Source: Rhodobacteraceae bacterium HLUCCA12 (lineage in GTDB: Bacteria; Pseudomonadota; Alphaproteobacteria; Rhodobacterales; Rhodobacteraceae). From it: DNA of 64,000 nt. The stretch covers positions 1 to 64,000 of the forward strand of contig LJSV01000009.1 of NCBI GenBank assembly GCA_001314715.1, given 5' to 3'. The translations under genes and the position numbers were made by a program. The notes under the pieces were generated by a model. The model had not been told where the DNA came from. It worked only from the letters and a program-made list of their open reading frames with translations, and ran no database searches. This document shows positions 40,077 through 48,757 of this stretch, piece after piece (the first letter of the stretch is position 1; every line of letters starts with the position of its first letter).

Positions 40077-40835
40077 ATGCAACTGTCACAATCCGCCACC
40101 GATCTGCCCGCCGTGGACTTGCGTGCGCTGCTGCGCCGGGCCGAGGCCGCGGGCCAGCCCCGGATCGAGCCAGTGGATCTGGGTGGTCGCCGATACTGGA
40201 TCAAGCGCCCCGAGGTGCTGTCTTTGCGCTGGCGCCTGCAAAAGGGCGATCCCCGGCGCGCGTTTGCCCGCGAACGGCGCGTCCATCGCACCATGGCCGA
40301 ACACGGCGCGCCGGTACCGCCGATCCTGGCGGAAGGTGAGAGCTTTCTTGTGCTGCCCGATTGCGGCCCCTCGCTGGAAACCGTGCTGAAAACCGCCCCG
40401 CAAGCCGAACGTCTGCGCGCCTTTCAGGCGGCCGGGGCGACGCTGGCGGCCCTTCACGCCAAGGGGCTGGTGCATGGCCGCCCCTTGCCGCGTGATTTGT
40501 GCTGGGATGGCCGCGAGATCGTGTTGCTGGATTTCGAAGGCGCATCGCGCACGCAGGCCAAGCCGCGCCGCATGGTGCTGGACCTGGTGCAGGCCATTCA
40601 CGGCATTCACGCCCTGACTGCCTGCCATGCCGCCGAGGCGGACGCATTTTGCCAAGGCTATCGCGCGGGTGATGACGCCCGGCTGTGGCAGGCCGCGCAG
40701 GACTGGGCCCGCCGCTGGCGATGGCTGGACCCGGTGACGCGGCCCCTGCAACGCTACGAAGCCCGTTTCAAGCCTGAACGCCGCTACAAGGAAGTGCTGG
40801 CAATTCCGCTGACGCTGAAACAACTGGGCGCCTGA
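40077..40835 (+). CDS. LPS-kinase/InaA-like small kinase
   Basis: The 252-residue protein has features of the Kdo/WaaP (InaA-type) lipopolysaccharide kinase fold. A beta-3 lysine is in RRYWIKRPEVLSL. A catalytic-loop segment is HAKGLVHGRPLPRDLCWDG, and a metal motif equivalent to DFG is in IVLLDFEGAS. The tail is basic (RYEARFKPERRYKE). The catalytic aspartate would be the D of PRDLCW. Substrate is unknown; heptose or Kdo phosphorylation of LPS is the family role. The start is uncertain: ATG 40077 gives the core protein, while the open frame extends to 40008. Confidence 0.65.
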   Translation: MQLSQSATDLPAVDLRALLRRAEAAGQPRIEPVDLGGRRYWIKRPEVLSLRWRLQKGDPRRAFARERRVHRTMAEHGAPVPPILAEGESFLVLPDCGPSLETVLKTAPQAERLRAFQAAGATLAALHAKGLVHGRPLPRDLCWDGREIVLLDFEGASRTQAKPRRMVLDLVQAIHGIHALTACHAAEADAFCQGYRAGDDARLWQAAQDWARRWRWLDPVTRPLQRYEARFKPERRYKEVLAIPLTLKQLGA

Positions 40836-40841
40836 ACGCGC

Positions 40842-41639
40842 TCAGCGTCCCTTCCAGACGGGATCGCGCTTTTCGGCAAAGGCGCGGGCGCCCTCACGCT
40901 GATCCTCGCTGGCATAAAGTCGGTCGACGGTCGCGAACTGGCGCCGCGTGACGCGGTTCAGCGCGTCCTGAAAGCGCATGTCCTCGGCTTCGCGCACGAT
41001 CTCCTTGATCGCGGCATAGACCAGGGGCGGGCCGCTTTCCAGCAGGCGCGCCAGCTCCCAGGTCTTGGGCAGCAGATCCTGCGGGCTGGTGATCTGTTTC
41101 AACAGTCCCCAGTGCAGGGCCTCTTCAGCGTCGAACCAGCGCCCCGTCAACAACAGATCCATCGCGACGTGATAGGGGATGCGCTTGGGCAGCTTGATGC
41201 TGGCGGCATCGGCGACGGTGCCCGATCGGATTTCCGGCAGTGCGAAGCTGGCGTTGTCCGAGGCCAGGATCAGGTCGCAACTCAGCGCCAGTTCCAGCCC
41301 GCCGCCGCAGCAGATGCCGTTGACCGCGGCAATGACCGGCTTGTTGAGGCCCGGCAATTCCTGCAACCCGCCAAAGCCGCCGACACCGTAGTCGCCGTCG
41401 ACGGCATCGCCCTCGGCGGCGGCCTTCAGATCCCAGCCGGGGCAAAAGAATTTCTCGCCCTCGGCGCGCAGGATCGCCACGCGCAAGGTGTCGTCATCTC
41501 GAAAGTCTCGAAACACCTCGCCCATGATCCGGCTGGTCGTCAGGTCGATCGCATTGGCCTTGGGGCGGTCCAATGTGACCTCGACGATACCGCTCTCGCG
41601 GCGGGTTCTTACCGGTCCTTCGGTTCGCATCTGCATCAT
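40842..41639 (-). CDS. caiD: Enoyl-CoA hydratase family, probable crotonobetainyl-CoA hydratase
   Basis: This 265-residue crotonase-fold enzyme has the oxyanion-hole segments GEKFFCPGWDLKAAAEGD and AVNGICCGGGLELALSCDLI, and the catalytic glutamate region FALPEIRSGTVADA. The C-terminus ends RDPVWKGR, as in CaiD-like hydratases. In this setting it most likely interconverts crotonobetainyl-CoA and L-carnitinyl-CoA. The ATG overlaps the CoA-ligase stop by four bases (ATGA). A frame extending to 41825 lies inside the ligase gene and is rejected. Assignment to CaiD rests on operon context as much as on sequence. Confidence 0.8.
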   Translation of the reverse strand: MMQMRTEGPVRTRRESGIVEVTLDRPKANAIDLTTSRIMGEVFRDFRDDDTLRVAILRAEGEKFFCPGWDLKAAAEGDAVDGDYGVGGFGGLQELPGLNKPVIAAVNGICCGGGLELALSCDLILASDNASFALPEIRSGTVADAASIKLPKRIPYHVAMDLLLTGRWFDAEEALHWGLLKQITSPQDLLPKTWELARLLESGPPLVYAAIKEIVREAEDMRFQDALNRVTRRQFATVDRLYASEDQREGARAFAEKRDPVWKGR

Positions 41640-43636
41640 GGCTCTTCCTTCCAGATTACTGCGTCCACTGCCACGGCGCCGCTTTCGCGCACCATCAGGG
41701 GATTGATTTCGATCTCTTCCAGCATGCAATCGTCTTGCAGCATCGCCTGCAAGCCCATCGCGACCTGCACGGCCGCGGCCGCATCCGCCCGCGCCCGGCC
41801 CCGGTAGCCATCCAGCAGCGGCCAAAGCCGCAGGCCCCGCAAGGCCTGCATCACCTCTTGCGCCGTGACCGGCAGAACCAGCGTGGCGGTATCGTTCAGC
41901 AACTCGGCCGTCACGCCGCCGAACCCCAGCGTCAGCGTGGCGCCGTAGACCGGGTCACGCCGCGCACCGACCAAAAGCTCGGCCACCGCGCCGGTGACCA
42001 TTTCCTCGGCCAGGTAGCCGGTTGCGCCGGGTATCTCGTCCTGGCCCTCCAGTGACGACAGGTTCAGCCGTACCGCGCCGGCCTCGGTTTTGTGGGCAAA
42101 GCCCAGACCCTTGAGGGCAAGGGGCGGCGTCAAAACGCCCACCATGGGTCGCAAGGCGCCCAGCGTGGCGGCATGAACGCCCCGCGGCACCGCGATGCCG
42201 GCCTTTGCCAAACGCGCCTTTGCTTCTGGCTCGGCCAACAGGCGGAGCGCGTGATGCGGGGCGGTCGGTGACCAGGGACGCCAGCCGGCCCGGCCCGGCG
42301 CGGCCTGCGCCGCCCGGATCGCGCCCAGGGCGGTTTCAAGCCCCATCAAGGGCGCGATACCGCGATCCATCAGGGCGATGGCGCGATCCTCGCCGAAATT
42401 CTCAGGCATCGAAGCCACCGGAAACGCCGGTATTCCCGTGTCCCGGGCCGCGGCCTCGATCGCATCAAGAGCGGGTTCGAAACTGGAGGGATCGCAACGA
42501 TCCGGGCGCGGCGGATCGATGAGAAAGATACCCGCGTCATAGCCACGCAACATGGTGGCAAAGACCGATGCGGTGCGGGGGCCATCGCCCCAGATGAAGG
42601 TGTGATAATCCAGCGGATTGGCGATGCTGACCAGCGGGCCCAGCAGGTCGGACAGACCGGCGCGCTGGGCGTCGTCGGGTGCCGGCAAGGACAGGCCGAA
42701 GGGCGCGGCCAGATCGGCGACCAACCCCGCCTCGCCCCCCGAACACGACAGTGAACACAGGCGCTGGCCCAGACCCGGCCCGTGCTGATGCACGATCTTG
42801 AGCGTCTCCAGCAGTTCGGCCGGCGTGTCCACCTCCGCCACGCCGGCCTGTCGCAGATAGGCCGAACTTGCCGCCCGGCCGCCCGCCAGCGACGCGGTAT
42901 GCGAGGCGGCGGCACCGCGCGACGCCTCGGTCTTGCCGGACTTGAGGGCGACAATGCCCTTGCCGGCGGCGCGTGCCGCTTCCGCCAATGTCGCGAACTC
43001 GGCCGCGTCGGTCAGGCCCTCGATGTAAAGCCCCAGTGCGGTGACGCGCGCATCCGCCAAAAGCGCCGCGCAAAGATCGGTCAATCCGATCTGTGCGGCG
43101 TTGCCCAGGCAGGCGACATAGGCCACCGGCAGGCCCCGCGCCTGCATCGTCAGGTTGATGACGATGTTCGAGGACTGGCTGATCAGCGCGACCCCGCGCT
43201 CAACCCGGCGCCCGCCATGCTGATCGGGCCACAACAGCGCGCCGTCCAGATAGTTGATCACGCCATAGCAATTTGGCCCAAGGATCGGCATCGCCCCGGC
43301 CGCGGCAACCAGACGGTCTTGCAATCTGTCGTCGCCGGTCTCGCGCCAGCCCGATGCAAAACAGACCGCCCCCCCCGCGCCCATCGCCGCCAGTTCGGCG
43401 ACGACGTCGATGGTGGCATGGCGGTTGACACCGATGAAGGTGGCATCGGGCGGCGCAGGCAGTTCGGCGAGCGCGCGAAAGCACGGTAGTCCCGCAATTT
43501 CGGATCGCGTCGGATGGACTGGATAGACCCGCCCGCCATACCCCATCCTTTGGCATTGCTCGACGACATTCGCCGCCCAGCCAGAGCCCAGCACGGCCAC
43601 CGAACGCGGGCGCAACAGGCGTGAGAGATCCCTCAT
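41636..43636 (-). CDS. NDP-forming acyl-CoA synthetase family (carnitine/betaine CoA ligase candidate)
   Basis: This 666-residue protein combines a CoA-binding domain (about 5-130, SVAVLGSGWAANVVEQCQRMGYGG), a succinyl-CoA-ligase-like domain with ASHTASLAGG (conserved family histidine motif) and a C-terminal ATP-grasp domain (LLAEPEAKARLAKAGIAVPRG to LEEIEINPLMV). The family makes CoA thioesters with release of ADP and phosphate. Position beside caiD-like and acyl-CoA dehydrogenase genes suggests that it activates carnitine, crotonobetaine or gamma-butyrobetaine, a step more often done by an AMP-forming CaiC. The start at 43636 (MRDLSRLLRP) replaces a TTG two codons earlier. Confidence 0.82.
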   Translation of the reverse strand: MRDLSRLLRPRSVAVLGSGWAANVVEQCQRMGYGGRVYPVHPTRSEIAGLPCFRALAELPAPPDATFIGVNRHATIDVVAELAAMGAGGAVCFASGWRETGDDRLQDRLVAAAGAMPILGPNCYGVINYLDGALLWPDQHGGRRVERGVALISQSSNIVINLTMQARGLPVAYVACLGNAAQIGLTDLCAALLADARVTALGLYIEGLTDAAEFATLAEAARAAGKGIVALKSGKTEASRGAAASHTASLAGGRAASSAYLRQAGVAEVDTPAELLETLKIVHQHGPGLGQRLCSLSCSGGEAGLVADLAAPFGLSLPAPDDAQRAGLSDLLGPLVSIANPLDYHTFIWGDGPRTASVFATMLRGYDAGIFLIDPPRPDRCDPSSFEPALDAIEAAARDTGIPAFPVASMPENFGEDRAIALMDRGIAPLMGLETALGAIRAAQAAPGRAGWRPWSPTAPHHALRLLAEPEAKARLAKAGIAVPRGVHAATLGALRPMVGVLTPPLALKGLGFAHKTEAGAVRLNLSSLEGQDEIPGATGYLAEEMVTGAVAELLVGARRDPVYGATLTLGFGGVTAELLNDTATLVLPVTAQEVMQALRGLRLWPLLDGYRGRARADAAAAVQVAMGLQAMLQDDCMLEEIEINPLMVRESGAVAVDAVIWKEEP

Positions 43637-43668
43637 GGCCAAGCCCTGCGCAAGGGGGTGGCGGGGCA

Positions 43669-43742
43669 GGGGGGCTGTCTGCCCCCCTCTTGCGCTGCGC
43701 GCAATTCACCCCCCGAGGATATTTTCAGACAGAAAATGAAAG
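43669..43742 (-). repeat. Structured intergenic repeat, copy 2 (reverse orientation)
   Basis: Read on the minus strand, the head TTTCATTTTCTGTCTGAAAA...CCTCGGGG (43741-43711) is followed by the hairpin TTGCGC / GCGCAA and the GGGGGGC / GCCCCCC hairpin at 43669-43687. Its 31-base head is the exact reverse complement of copy 3. Confidence 0.85.
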
Positions 43743-43862
43743 CACCCCGCCCCATGAAGGACGAGGTGCCATTTCCTGTCACGGTCATTGGCATCCCTGC
43801 CTGTACCGTGCTGACAGAATTACCGATTCGTGTTGACGATTGGTTAATGAGGGAGGTCATTT

Positions 43863-43954
43863 TTTCATTTTCTGTCTGAAAATATCCTCGGGGTTTCCAA
43901 AGGGGCCAGATGGCCCCTTTGGCGAGGGGGTTCGGGGGGCGAGGAGCCCCCCGA
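43863..43954 (+). repeat. Structured intergenic repeat, copy 3
   Basis: The 31-base head at 43863-43893 matches copy 2 exactly in reverse. It is followed by a perfect 11-base hairpin CCAAAGGGGCC / GGCCCCTTTGG (43897-43922) and a nine-base TCGGGGGGC / GCCCCCCGA hairpin (43932-43954), ending four bases before the acyl-CoA dehydrogenase stop codon. Confidence 0.85.
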
Positions 43955-43957
43955 GAC

Positions 43958-45121
43958 CTATCCGCCCAGGGGTCTGAGCAGGGCGCGCGATATGATGTGG
44001 CGCTGAATCTCGGACGTGCCTTCCCAGATTCGCTCGACCCGCGCGTCGCGCCAGATCCGTTCGAGGGGCAATTCGTCCATCAGCCCCATGCCGCCGTGGA
44101 TCTGGATCGCTTCGTCGGCGATCATGGCCAGCGCCTCGGTGGCCTTGAGCTTGGCCATCGCCATGTCGGAATCGCTGACGGTTCCCTGGTCGAATTTCCA
44201 GCCTGCTTCCCAGGTCAGAAGTTCAGCGGCCTTCAGCTCCGTCGCCATGTCGGCAAGCTTGAACCCGATCCCCTGGAATTTGCCGATCTGCTGTCCGAAC
44301 TGGCGGCGTTCGGCTGCGTGGATCAGGGCATGCCCCAAGGCGCGATCGGCGCGGCCCAGGCTGGTCGCGGCCACCTGCAGCCGGGTTGCGCCCAGCCATT
44401 CATTGGCGACATCGAACCCCTTGTGAACCGCGCCCAGGACATTCTCGGCAGGCACGCGGCAATCGTCGAACTCCAGGATCGCATTGGTGTATCCGCGATG
44501 GCTGACGTTGCGATAGCCCTCGCGCACGTGAAAGCCGGGCGTACCCTTGTCGACGAAGAAGGCGGTGATCTTTTTCTTCTTTCCGCGCGGTGTGTCCTCT
44601 TCGCCTGTTGCCATGAAGACGATGGCGAAGCCCGCGATATCGGCATGGCTGATGAAATGCTTGGTCCCGTTGAGCACCCAGTCGCCGCCGTCCTGGCGGG
44701 CGCTGGCCTGCATGCCGCGCAGATCGGATCCCGCCCCCGGTTCGGTCATGGCCAGGCAATCCCAGGTCTCGCCCCGAAGGCAGGGTTCGAGGTATTTCTG
44801 GCGCTGCTCGGCCGTTCCGGCCAGCAGGATGTTCGACGGGCGGGCGACGCAGGTCCAGTGTAACGCGTAATTCGCCCGGCCCAGTTCGCGCTCATAGAGG
44901 AGCCAGCTCAGCGTATCGAGGCCCGCACCCCCGACCTCTTCGGGCATGTTGGCGGCATAGAGGCCGGCCTCCATGGCCTTCTTTTGCAACTCGCGGACCA
45001 GCTCCATCGGCAGATGGCCCGTGCGCTCGACCAACGCCTCGTGCGGATAGAGCTCGGCCTCGACAAAGGCGCGGGTCGTGTCCACGATCATGCGTTGTTC
45101 ATCGGTCAGGGCGAAATGCAT
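43958..45121 (-). CDS. Acyl-CoA dehydrogenase (gamma-butyrobetainyl-CoA dehydrogenase candidate)
   Basis: This 387-residue FAD enzyme has MTEPGAGSDLRGMQASA (FAD/acyl contact), RRQFGQQIGKFQGIGFKLADM, AIQIHGGMGLMDELPLERI and the catalytic glutamate in RIWEGTSEIQRHI. The sequence is of the short/medium-chain CaiA/ACAD type, but the substrate cannot be read off. Lying between the L-carnitine dehydrogenase fusion and the CoA ligase, it plausibly oxidises gamma-butyrobetainyl-CoA to crotonobetainyl-CoA, passing electrons to ETF. The ATG overlaps the stop of the dehydrogenase-thioesterase gene by one base (TGATG). Confidence 0.88.
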   Translation of the reverse strand: MHFALTDEQRMIVDTTRAFVEAELYPHEALVERTGHLPMELVRELQKKAMEAGLYAANMPEEVGGAGLDTLSWLLYERELGRANYALHWTCVARPSNILLAGTAEQRQKYLEPCLRGETWDCLAMTEPGAGSDLRGMQASARQDGGDWVLNGTKHFISHADIAGFAIVFMATGEEDTPRGKKKKITAFFVDKGTPGFHVREGYRNVSHRGYTNAILEFDDCRVPAENVLGAVHKGFDVANEWLGATRLQVAATSLGRADRALGHALIHAAERRQFGQQIGKFQGIGFKLADMATELKAAELLTWEAGWKFDQGTVSDSDMAMAKLKATEALAMIADEAIQIHGGMGLMDELPLERIWRDARVERIWEGTSEIQRHIISRALLRPLGG

Positions 45122-46581
45122 CAGGCTCTCCCTTGTCCGACATGGCGGCCCGCCGCGGATGGGCGCGGCAGGGTGGCCTGCGCCTCGCGGATTGCGAACA
45201 GCCGCTCCTGGACCTCGGGCGCGGCGGGGCAGGCGCGCCCGGCTTTCATGTCAACATGCAGCAGCATCTGTTCCAGTGTGGCCACGGCTTCGCCCTCCGT
45301 GCCGATGCGGATGAAAAGGTGCAGGCGTTTTTCGTCGGCGGCCAGAACCTGAACAGAACCGGTCAACCGGTCGCCCAGCCGGGCCTCGCCCAGATGCATG
45401 ATATGCGTCTCGGCGGTGTAATAGCTGTGCCCGGCCGCGACATAGTCGAGGCCGGCGCCGATGTGACGCAAGAACGCATCCGTGGTTTCCGAGGCCGCGA
45501 ACAGATAGCGGCTTTCGGTCATGTGGCCGTTGTAGTCGATCCAGCCGGGCAGCACCTGCATCTGCGCCAGCGTCATCGGCGCCTGGGAAACCGCCGGCGG
45601 GGCCGACGCTGCGGCAGCCGTTGCGCGGGCGGCGTCATGGGCGTTGAGCACCCGGCCCGCCCCCCAGTTGCGCTCCTTGAGCGCGCGCAGGAATCCCACC
45701 AGGTTCGAATCGCGTATGCGTTCGAGGTCGCGAATGCTGTGCTGGCCGGATTGCGCGTCGGATTGTCCCGCGATCAGATCGACCAGCGCGTCGTTGAACT
45801 CGGGCACGTCTGTCAGCCGCGTCCAGGGCCAGCTCAGGCACGGGCCGAACTGGGCCATGAAGTGTTTCATGCCTGCCTCGCCCCCGGCGATCCGGTAGGT
45901 CTCGAACAATCCCATCTGCCCCCAGCGCAAGCCGAAGCCCATGCGAATGGCCTCGTCGATCTCTTCGGTGGTGGCGACCCCGTCCTTGACCAGCCAGAGC
46001 GCCTCGCGCCAGACGGCCTCTAGGAATCGGTCGGCGATATGGGCGTCGATTTCCTTGCGCACATGGAGCGGGAACATTCCAAGCTCGGTGAGGATTTCCT
46101 TTGCTCTGTCAATGATCTGCGGGTCGTTCCTGTGGCTTGGGACCACCTCGACCAGAGGCAGCAGATAGACCGGGTTGAACGGATGCGCGACGAAGATCGA
46201 CGCCGGGTTCACGGCGCCCTCCTGCAGTTGCGAGGGTTTGTAGCCCGAGGTGGACGAGCCGATCGGCACTTGTGGTGCGGCCTCCTGGATCGCGGCATAG
46301 ACGCGATGTTTCAGTGCCAGGTTCTCGGAGACAGATTCCTGCACATAATCAGCGTCTTGAGCGGATTCCTCAAGGGATTGAGAAAATGTCAGGCATCCAA
46401 TGTCTGGCATTGGGGTATCGGAAATCGCGGGCAAGGAGGCCTGGGCATTGGCCCGAACCTCGTTGATCTTGCGCGGTGTGTCGGGGTCGGGGTCGAAGAC
46501 CGCGACATCCCAGCCGTTGAGCAGAAAGCGCGCGGCCCAGCCGCCCCCGATGACGCCGCCGCCAATGATCGCGGCCTTCAT
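45121..46581 (-). CDS. L-carnitine dehydrogenase fused to a hotdog thioesterase
   Basis: The 486-residue protein has two parts. Residues 1 to about 315 are a 3-hydroxyacyl-CoA-dehydrogenase-type fold: the NAD motif AAIIGGGVIGGGWAARFLL, SSTSGYKPSQLQ (109-120) and AHPFNPVYLLPLVEV (132-146), as in L-carnitine dehydrogenase. An alanine-rich linker (318-335) leads to a hotdog thioesterase (from about 336) with GWIDYNGHMTESRYL. This fusion is known in alphaproteobacterial LcdH proteins, where the thioesterase part acts on betainyl-CoA. The joint product oxidises L-carnitine to 3-dehydrocarnitine and releases glycine betaine after BKACE cleavage. It overlaps BKACE by four bases and the acyl-CoA dehydrogenase by one. 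Confidence 0.9.
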   Translation of the reverse strand: MKAAIIGGGVIGGGWAARFLLNGWDVAVFDPDPDTPRKINEVRANAQASLPAISDTPMPDIGCLTFSQSLEESAQDADYVQESVSENLALKHRVYAAIQEAAPQVPIGSSTSGYKPSQLQEGAVNPASIFVAHPFNPVYLLPLVEVVPSHRNDPQIIDRAKEILTELGMFPLHVRKEIDAHIADRFLEAVWREALWLVKDGVATTEEIDEAIRMGFGLRWGQMGLFETYRIAGGEAGMKHFMAQFGPCLSWPWTRLTDVPEFNDALVDLIAGQSDAQSGQHSIRDLERIRDSNLVGFLRALKERNWGAGRVLNAHDAARATAAAASAPPAVSQAPMTLAQMQVLPGWIDYNGHMTESRYLFAASETTDAFLRHIGAGLDYVAAGHSYYTAETHIMHLGEARLGDRLTGSVQVLAADEKRLHLFIRIGTEGEAVATLEQMLLHVDMKAGRACPAAPEVQERLFAIREAQATLPRPSAAGRHVGQGRA

Positions 46582-47486
46582 TGCGGCGCCCTTTTTTGCA
46601 GGTGCAGGCGTTCGCGCACGGCATCGGGGCCGATGATGCGCGCGCCCATATTCTCGACGATGGTGGCCGCGCGTTCGACCAGCTGGGCATTCGTGGCGAG
46701 GACGCCTTTGTCCAGAAAGAGATTGTCTTCAAGCCCGACGCGGACATTGCCGCCGCCCAGAACCGACGCCGCCACATAGGGCATCTGGTTGCGGCCCAGG
46801 CTGAAGGCTGACCAGTGCCAGCCCTGAGGCACGTTTTTCACCATCGCCATGTAGGTGTTGAGATCGTCGGGCGCGCCCCAGGGCACGCCCATGCACAGCT
46901 GCACCAGCACCGGTTCGGGAATGATCCCTTCGCTGACCAGTTGCCGCGCGAACCACAGATGGCCGGTGTCGAAGGCCTCGATTTCAATTCGCACGCCGGC
47001 CTCGGTCATGCGTCCGGCCATGTCACGCAACATCCCCGGCGTATTGACCATGACGTAATCCGCCTCGGCGAAGTTCATCGTGCCGCAATCGAGGGTGCAG
47101 ATTTCGGGCCGGCATTCGACGATGTGGCGCACGCGCTCGGTCGCGCCGGCCATATCCGCTTGTTGCGACATGCGGTTCATCGCCTCGGTTCCGTCGAACA
47201 TCAGGTCGCCCCCCATGCCCGCGGTCAGGTTCAGAACGACATCGACATCGGCATCGCGAATGCGCTCGGTCACCTCACGATAAAGCGCCGGGTCGCGCGC
47301 CGGCACGCCGGTTTCGGGATCGCGGACATGGCAATGCACGACCGCAGCACCGGCCTTGGCGGCGTCGATGGCGGACTTGGCGATCGCTTCGGGCGAGCGG
47401 GGCACATGCGGGGACCGATCCTGCGTTCCGCCCGATCCGGTCACGGCACATGTGATGAAAACGTCGCGGTTCATGGTCAGTGGCAT
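46578..47486 (-). CDS. BKACE-family enzyme (3-dehydrocarnitine cleavage candidate)
   Basis: This is a 302-residue beta-keto acid cleavage enzyme (formerly DUF849). The zinc ligands are H51 and H53 in VVHCHVRDPETG, and the family segments LNLTAGMGGDLMFDG and GGNVRVGLEDNLFLDKGVLATN are present. The BKACE reaction on 3-dehydrocarnitine plus acetyl-CoA gives betainyl-CoA and acetoacetate. The start at 47486 follows GGGAG with good spacing; three consecutive ATGs make the exact start ambiguous. It is the first gene of the minus-strand operon, and its neighbours support the substrate choice. Confidence 0.88.
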   Translation of the reverse strand: MPLTMNRDVFITCAVTGSGGTQDRSPHVPRSPEAIAKSAIDAAKAGAAVVHCHVRDPETGVPARDPALYREVTERIRDADVDVVLNLTAGMGGDLMFDGTEAMNRMSQQADMAGATERVRHIVECRPEICTLDCGTMNFAEADYVMVNTPGMLRDMAGRMTEAGVRIEIEAFDTGHLWFARQLVSEGIIPEPVLVQLCMGVPWGAPDDLNTYMAMVKNVPQGWHWSAFSLGRNQMPYVAASVLGGGNVRVGLEDNLFLDKGVLATNAQLVERAATIVENMGARIIGPDAVRERLHLQKRAPQ

Positions 47487-47557
47487 CATCATCTCCCTTG
47501 GTTGCGCGCAGCCTAAGCCGACTTGCGCACCACTACTTGTCGATATACGCAATCATC

Positions 47558-48556
47558 ATGGCAAAAAGCGCAAACATCTTCGCGCCCTCGGCTGAACGGC
47601 TGGACATCGCCGTTCTGGTGCTGCCGCGCGCCTCGATCCTTGAGGTGGCCTCGGTGCTGGACCCGCTGCGCAATGCCAACCGGCATCTGGGCCGCGAGGG
47701 ATTTCGCTGGCGCGTGGTGTCGCCCGATGGTGCCGCCGTTCCCCTGACCTGCGGGATCGAACTGCCCTCGGTCGGGCCGCTGGCGGCGGCGGGGTCGGCG
47801 GATGTGCTGATCGTGATTGCCGGATACAACCAGTCCGAAATCGCCACCCGCCCGCTGATCGCGGAGCTGGCGCGATGCGCGGGGCGGTTTCAGGCCGTGG
47901 GGGCGGTCGATGCCGGACCTTGGGTGCTGGCGCGCGCCGGGTTGCTGGACGGGCATCGCGCCACCGTTCATTGGGAGGATCTGGAGGATTTCGCGCTCGC
48001 CCATCCGGCAATTGAGGTGGTGCCTGACAGGTTCGTCCTGTCGGGCAACCGCTTTACCGTTGGCGGCGCGGCGCCCGCGACCGAGTTGATGTTGCACCTG
48101 ATCGGTGCGCGGTGTGGCGCCGGTGTTGCCGGGCAGGTCGCGGCATCGTTTCTGTATGAGGCGCAGGCCGATGGGTCGCGCCCGCAGCGGCCCGGGATGC
48201 TGCCATCGGCCCGCGACCCCAGGTTGGCCGGGGCCTTGCGGACAATGAATGCGCATCTGGAAGATCCGCTGCCTCTGTCGGAAATCGCCCGCGACCAGGG
48301 CGTAAGCCTTCGGCGGCTGGAGCAGTTGTTTCACGCCGGAATGGGGGCCGGGCCCGGCGCCGCCTATCGGGAACTGCGCTTGCAGGCTGCCCAGCGGCTG
48401 ATCGTGGATACGCGCCACGGGCTGAGCGAGATCGCGCTGCGCTGCGGTTTCACCGATCCCACCAGCTTTGCCCGCGCATTTCGGCGCCGTTTCGGTGCGC
48501 CGCCCAGCCACCTGCGCAAGGAGGCACATGGCATGCATGAGGGCCGAGGTCTGTGA
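47558..48556 (+). CDS. GlxA/CdhR-type AraC-family regulator
   Basis: This 332-residue activator has an N-terminal DJ-1/PfpI-like domain (about 12-195, DIAVLVLPRASILEVASVLDP and VGAVDAGPWVLARAGLLDG) and two C-terminal helix-turn-helix motifs (PLPLSEIARDQGVSLRRLEQLF and GLSEIALRCGFTDPTSFARAF). CdhR of Pseudomonas, a regulator of carnitine dehydrogenase, and GbdR share this layout. It is divergent from the BKACE gene with only 71 bases between, so it probably controls the carnitine operon. The ligand is inferred. Confidence 0.82.
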   Translation: MAKSANIFAPSAERLDIAVLVLPRASILEVASVLDPLRNANRHLGREGFRWRVVSPDGAAVPLTCGIELPSVGPLAAAGSADVLIVIAGYNQSEIATRPLIAELARCAGRFQAVGAVDAGPWVLARAGLLDGHRATVHWEDLEDFALAHPAIEVVPDRFVLSGNRFTVGGAAPATELMLHLIGARCGAGVAGQVAASFLYEAQADGSRPQRPGMLPSARDPRLAGALRTMNAHLEDPLPLSEIARDQGVSLRRLEQLFHAGMGAGPGAAYRELRLQAAQRLIVDTRHGLSEIALRCGFTDPTSFARAFRRRFGAPPSHLRKEAHGMHEGRGL

Positions 48557-48696
48557 ATGTATGACATTATGCGAAGGCCGGATTGACGGCGCGTTCGAGC
48601 CATTCGGCGCGCGCTAGCAGGAATGTTGCCGATCCGTGAGCCCGTCAAAGCAACTGGCCGATGCCGGCCGGACGAACAGGCAAGTCGCTAGAAAAT

Positions 48697-48757
48697 CATT
48701 ATCTATCAAGAGCAAAGATAATGTTAATTGTCAGGCAATAAAATGACTGACAATTAA
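48697..48757. repeat. Two adjacent AT-rich inverted repeats between convergent genes
   Basis: CATTATCT at 48697-48704 pairs with AGATAATG at 48716-48723. Immediately after, TTAATTGTCAG at 48724-48734 pairs with CTGACAATTAA at 48747-48757. The second arm includes the tyrS stop codon. The patch is strikingly AT-rich for this genome. It may terminate transcription of both convergent genes, or be a protein-binding site. Confidence 0.65.

Larger units (their letters stand above)
43637..43957. other. Structured intergenic gap inside the carnitine cluster
   Basis: The 321-base gap between the ligase and the acyl-CoA dehydrogenase contains two copies of the structured repeat in opposite orientation, with 121 bases between their identical 31-base heads. 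The interior is less GC-rich than the surroundings. Two short frames (41 residues on plus, 75 on minus) are open here but have no ribosome-binding site or recognisable product, and are not annotated. Confidence 0.7.

Noticed and set aside
43633-43860. 75-codon minus-strand and 41-codon plus-strand frames in the carnitine gap
   Set aside because: They overlap the repeat heads and hairpins, lack ribosome-binding sites and give no recognisable product.
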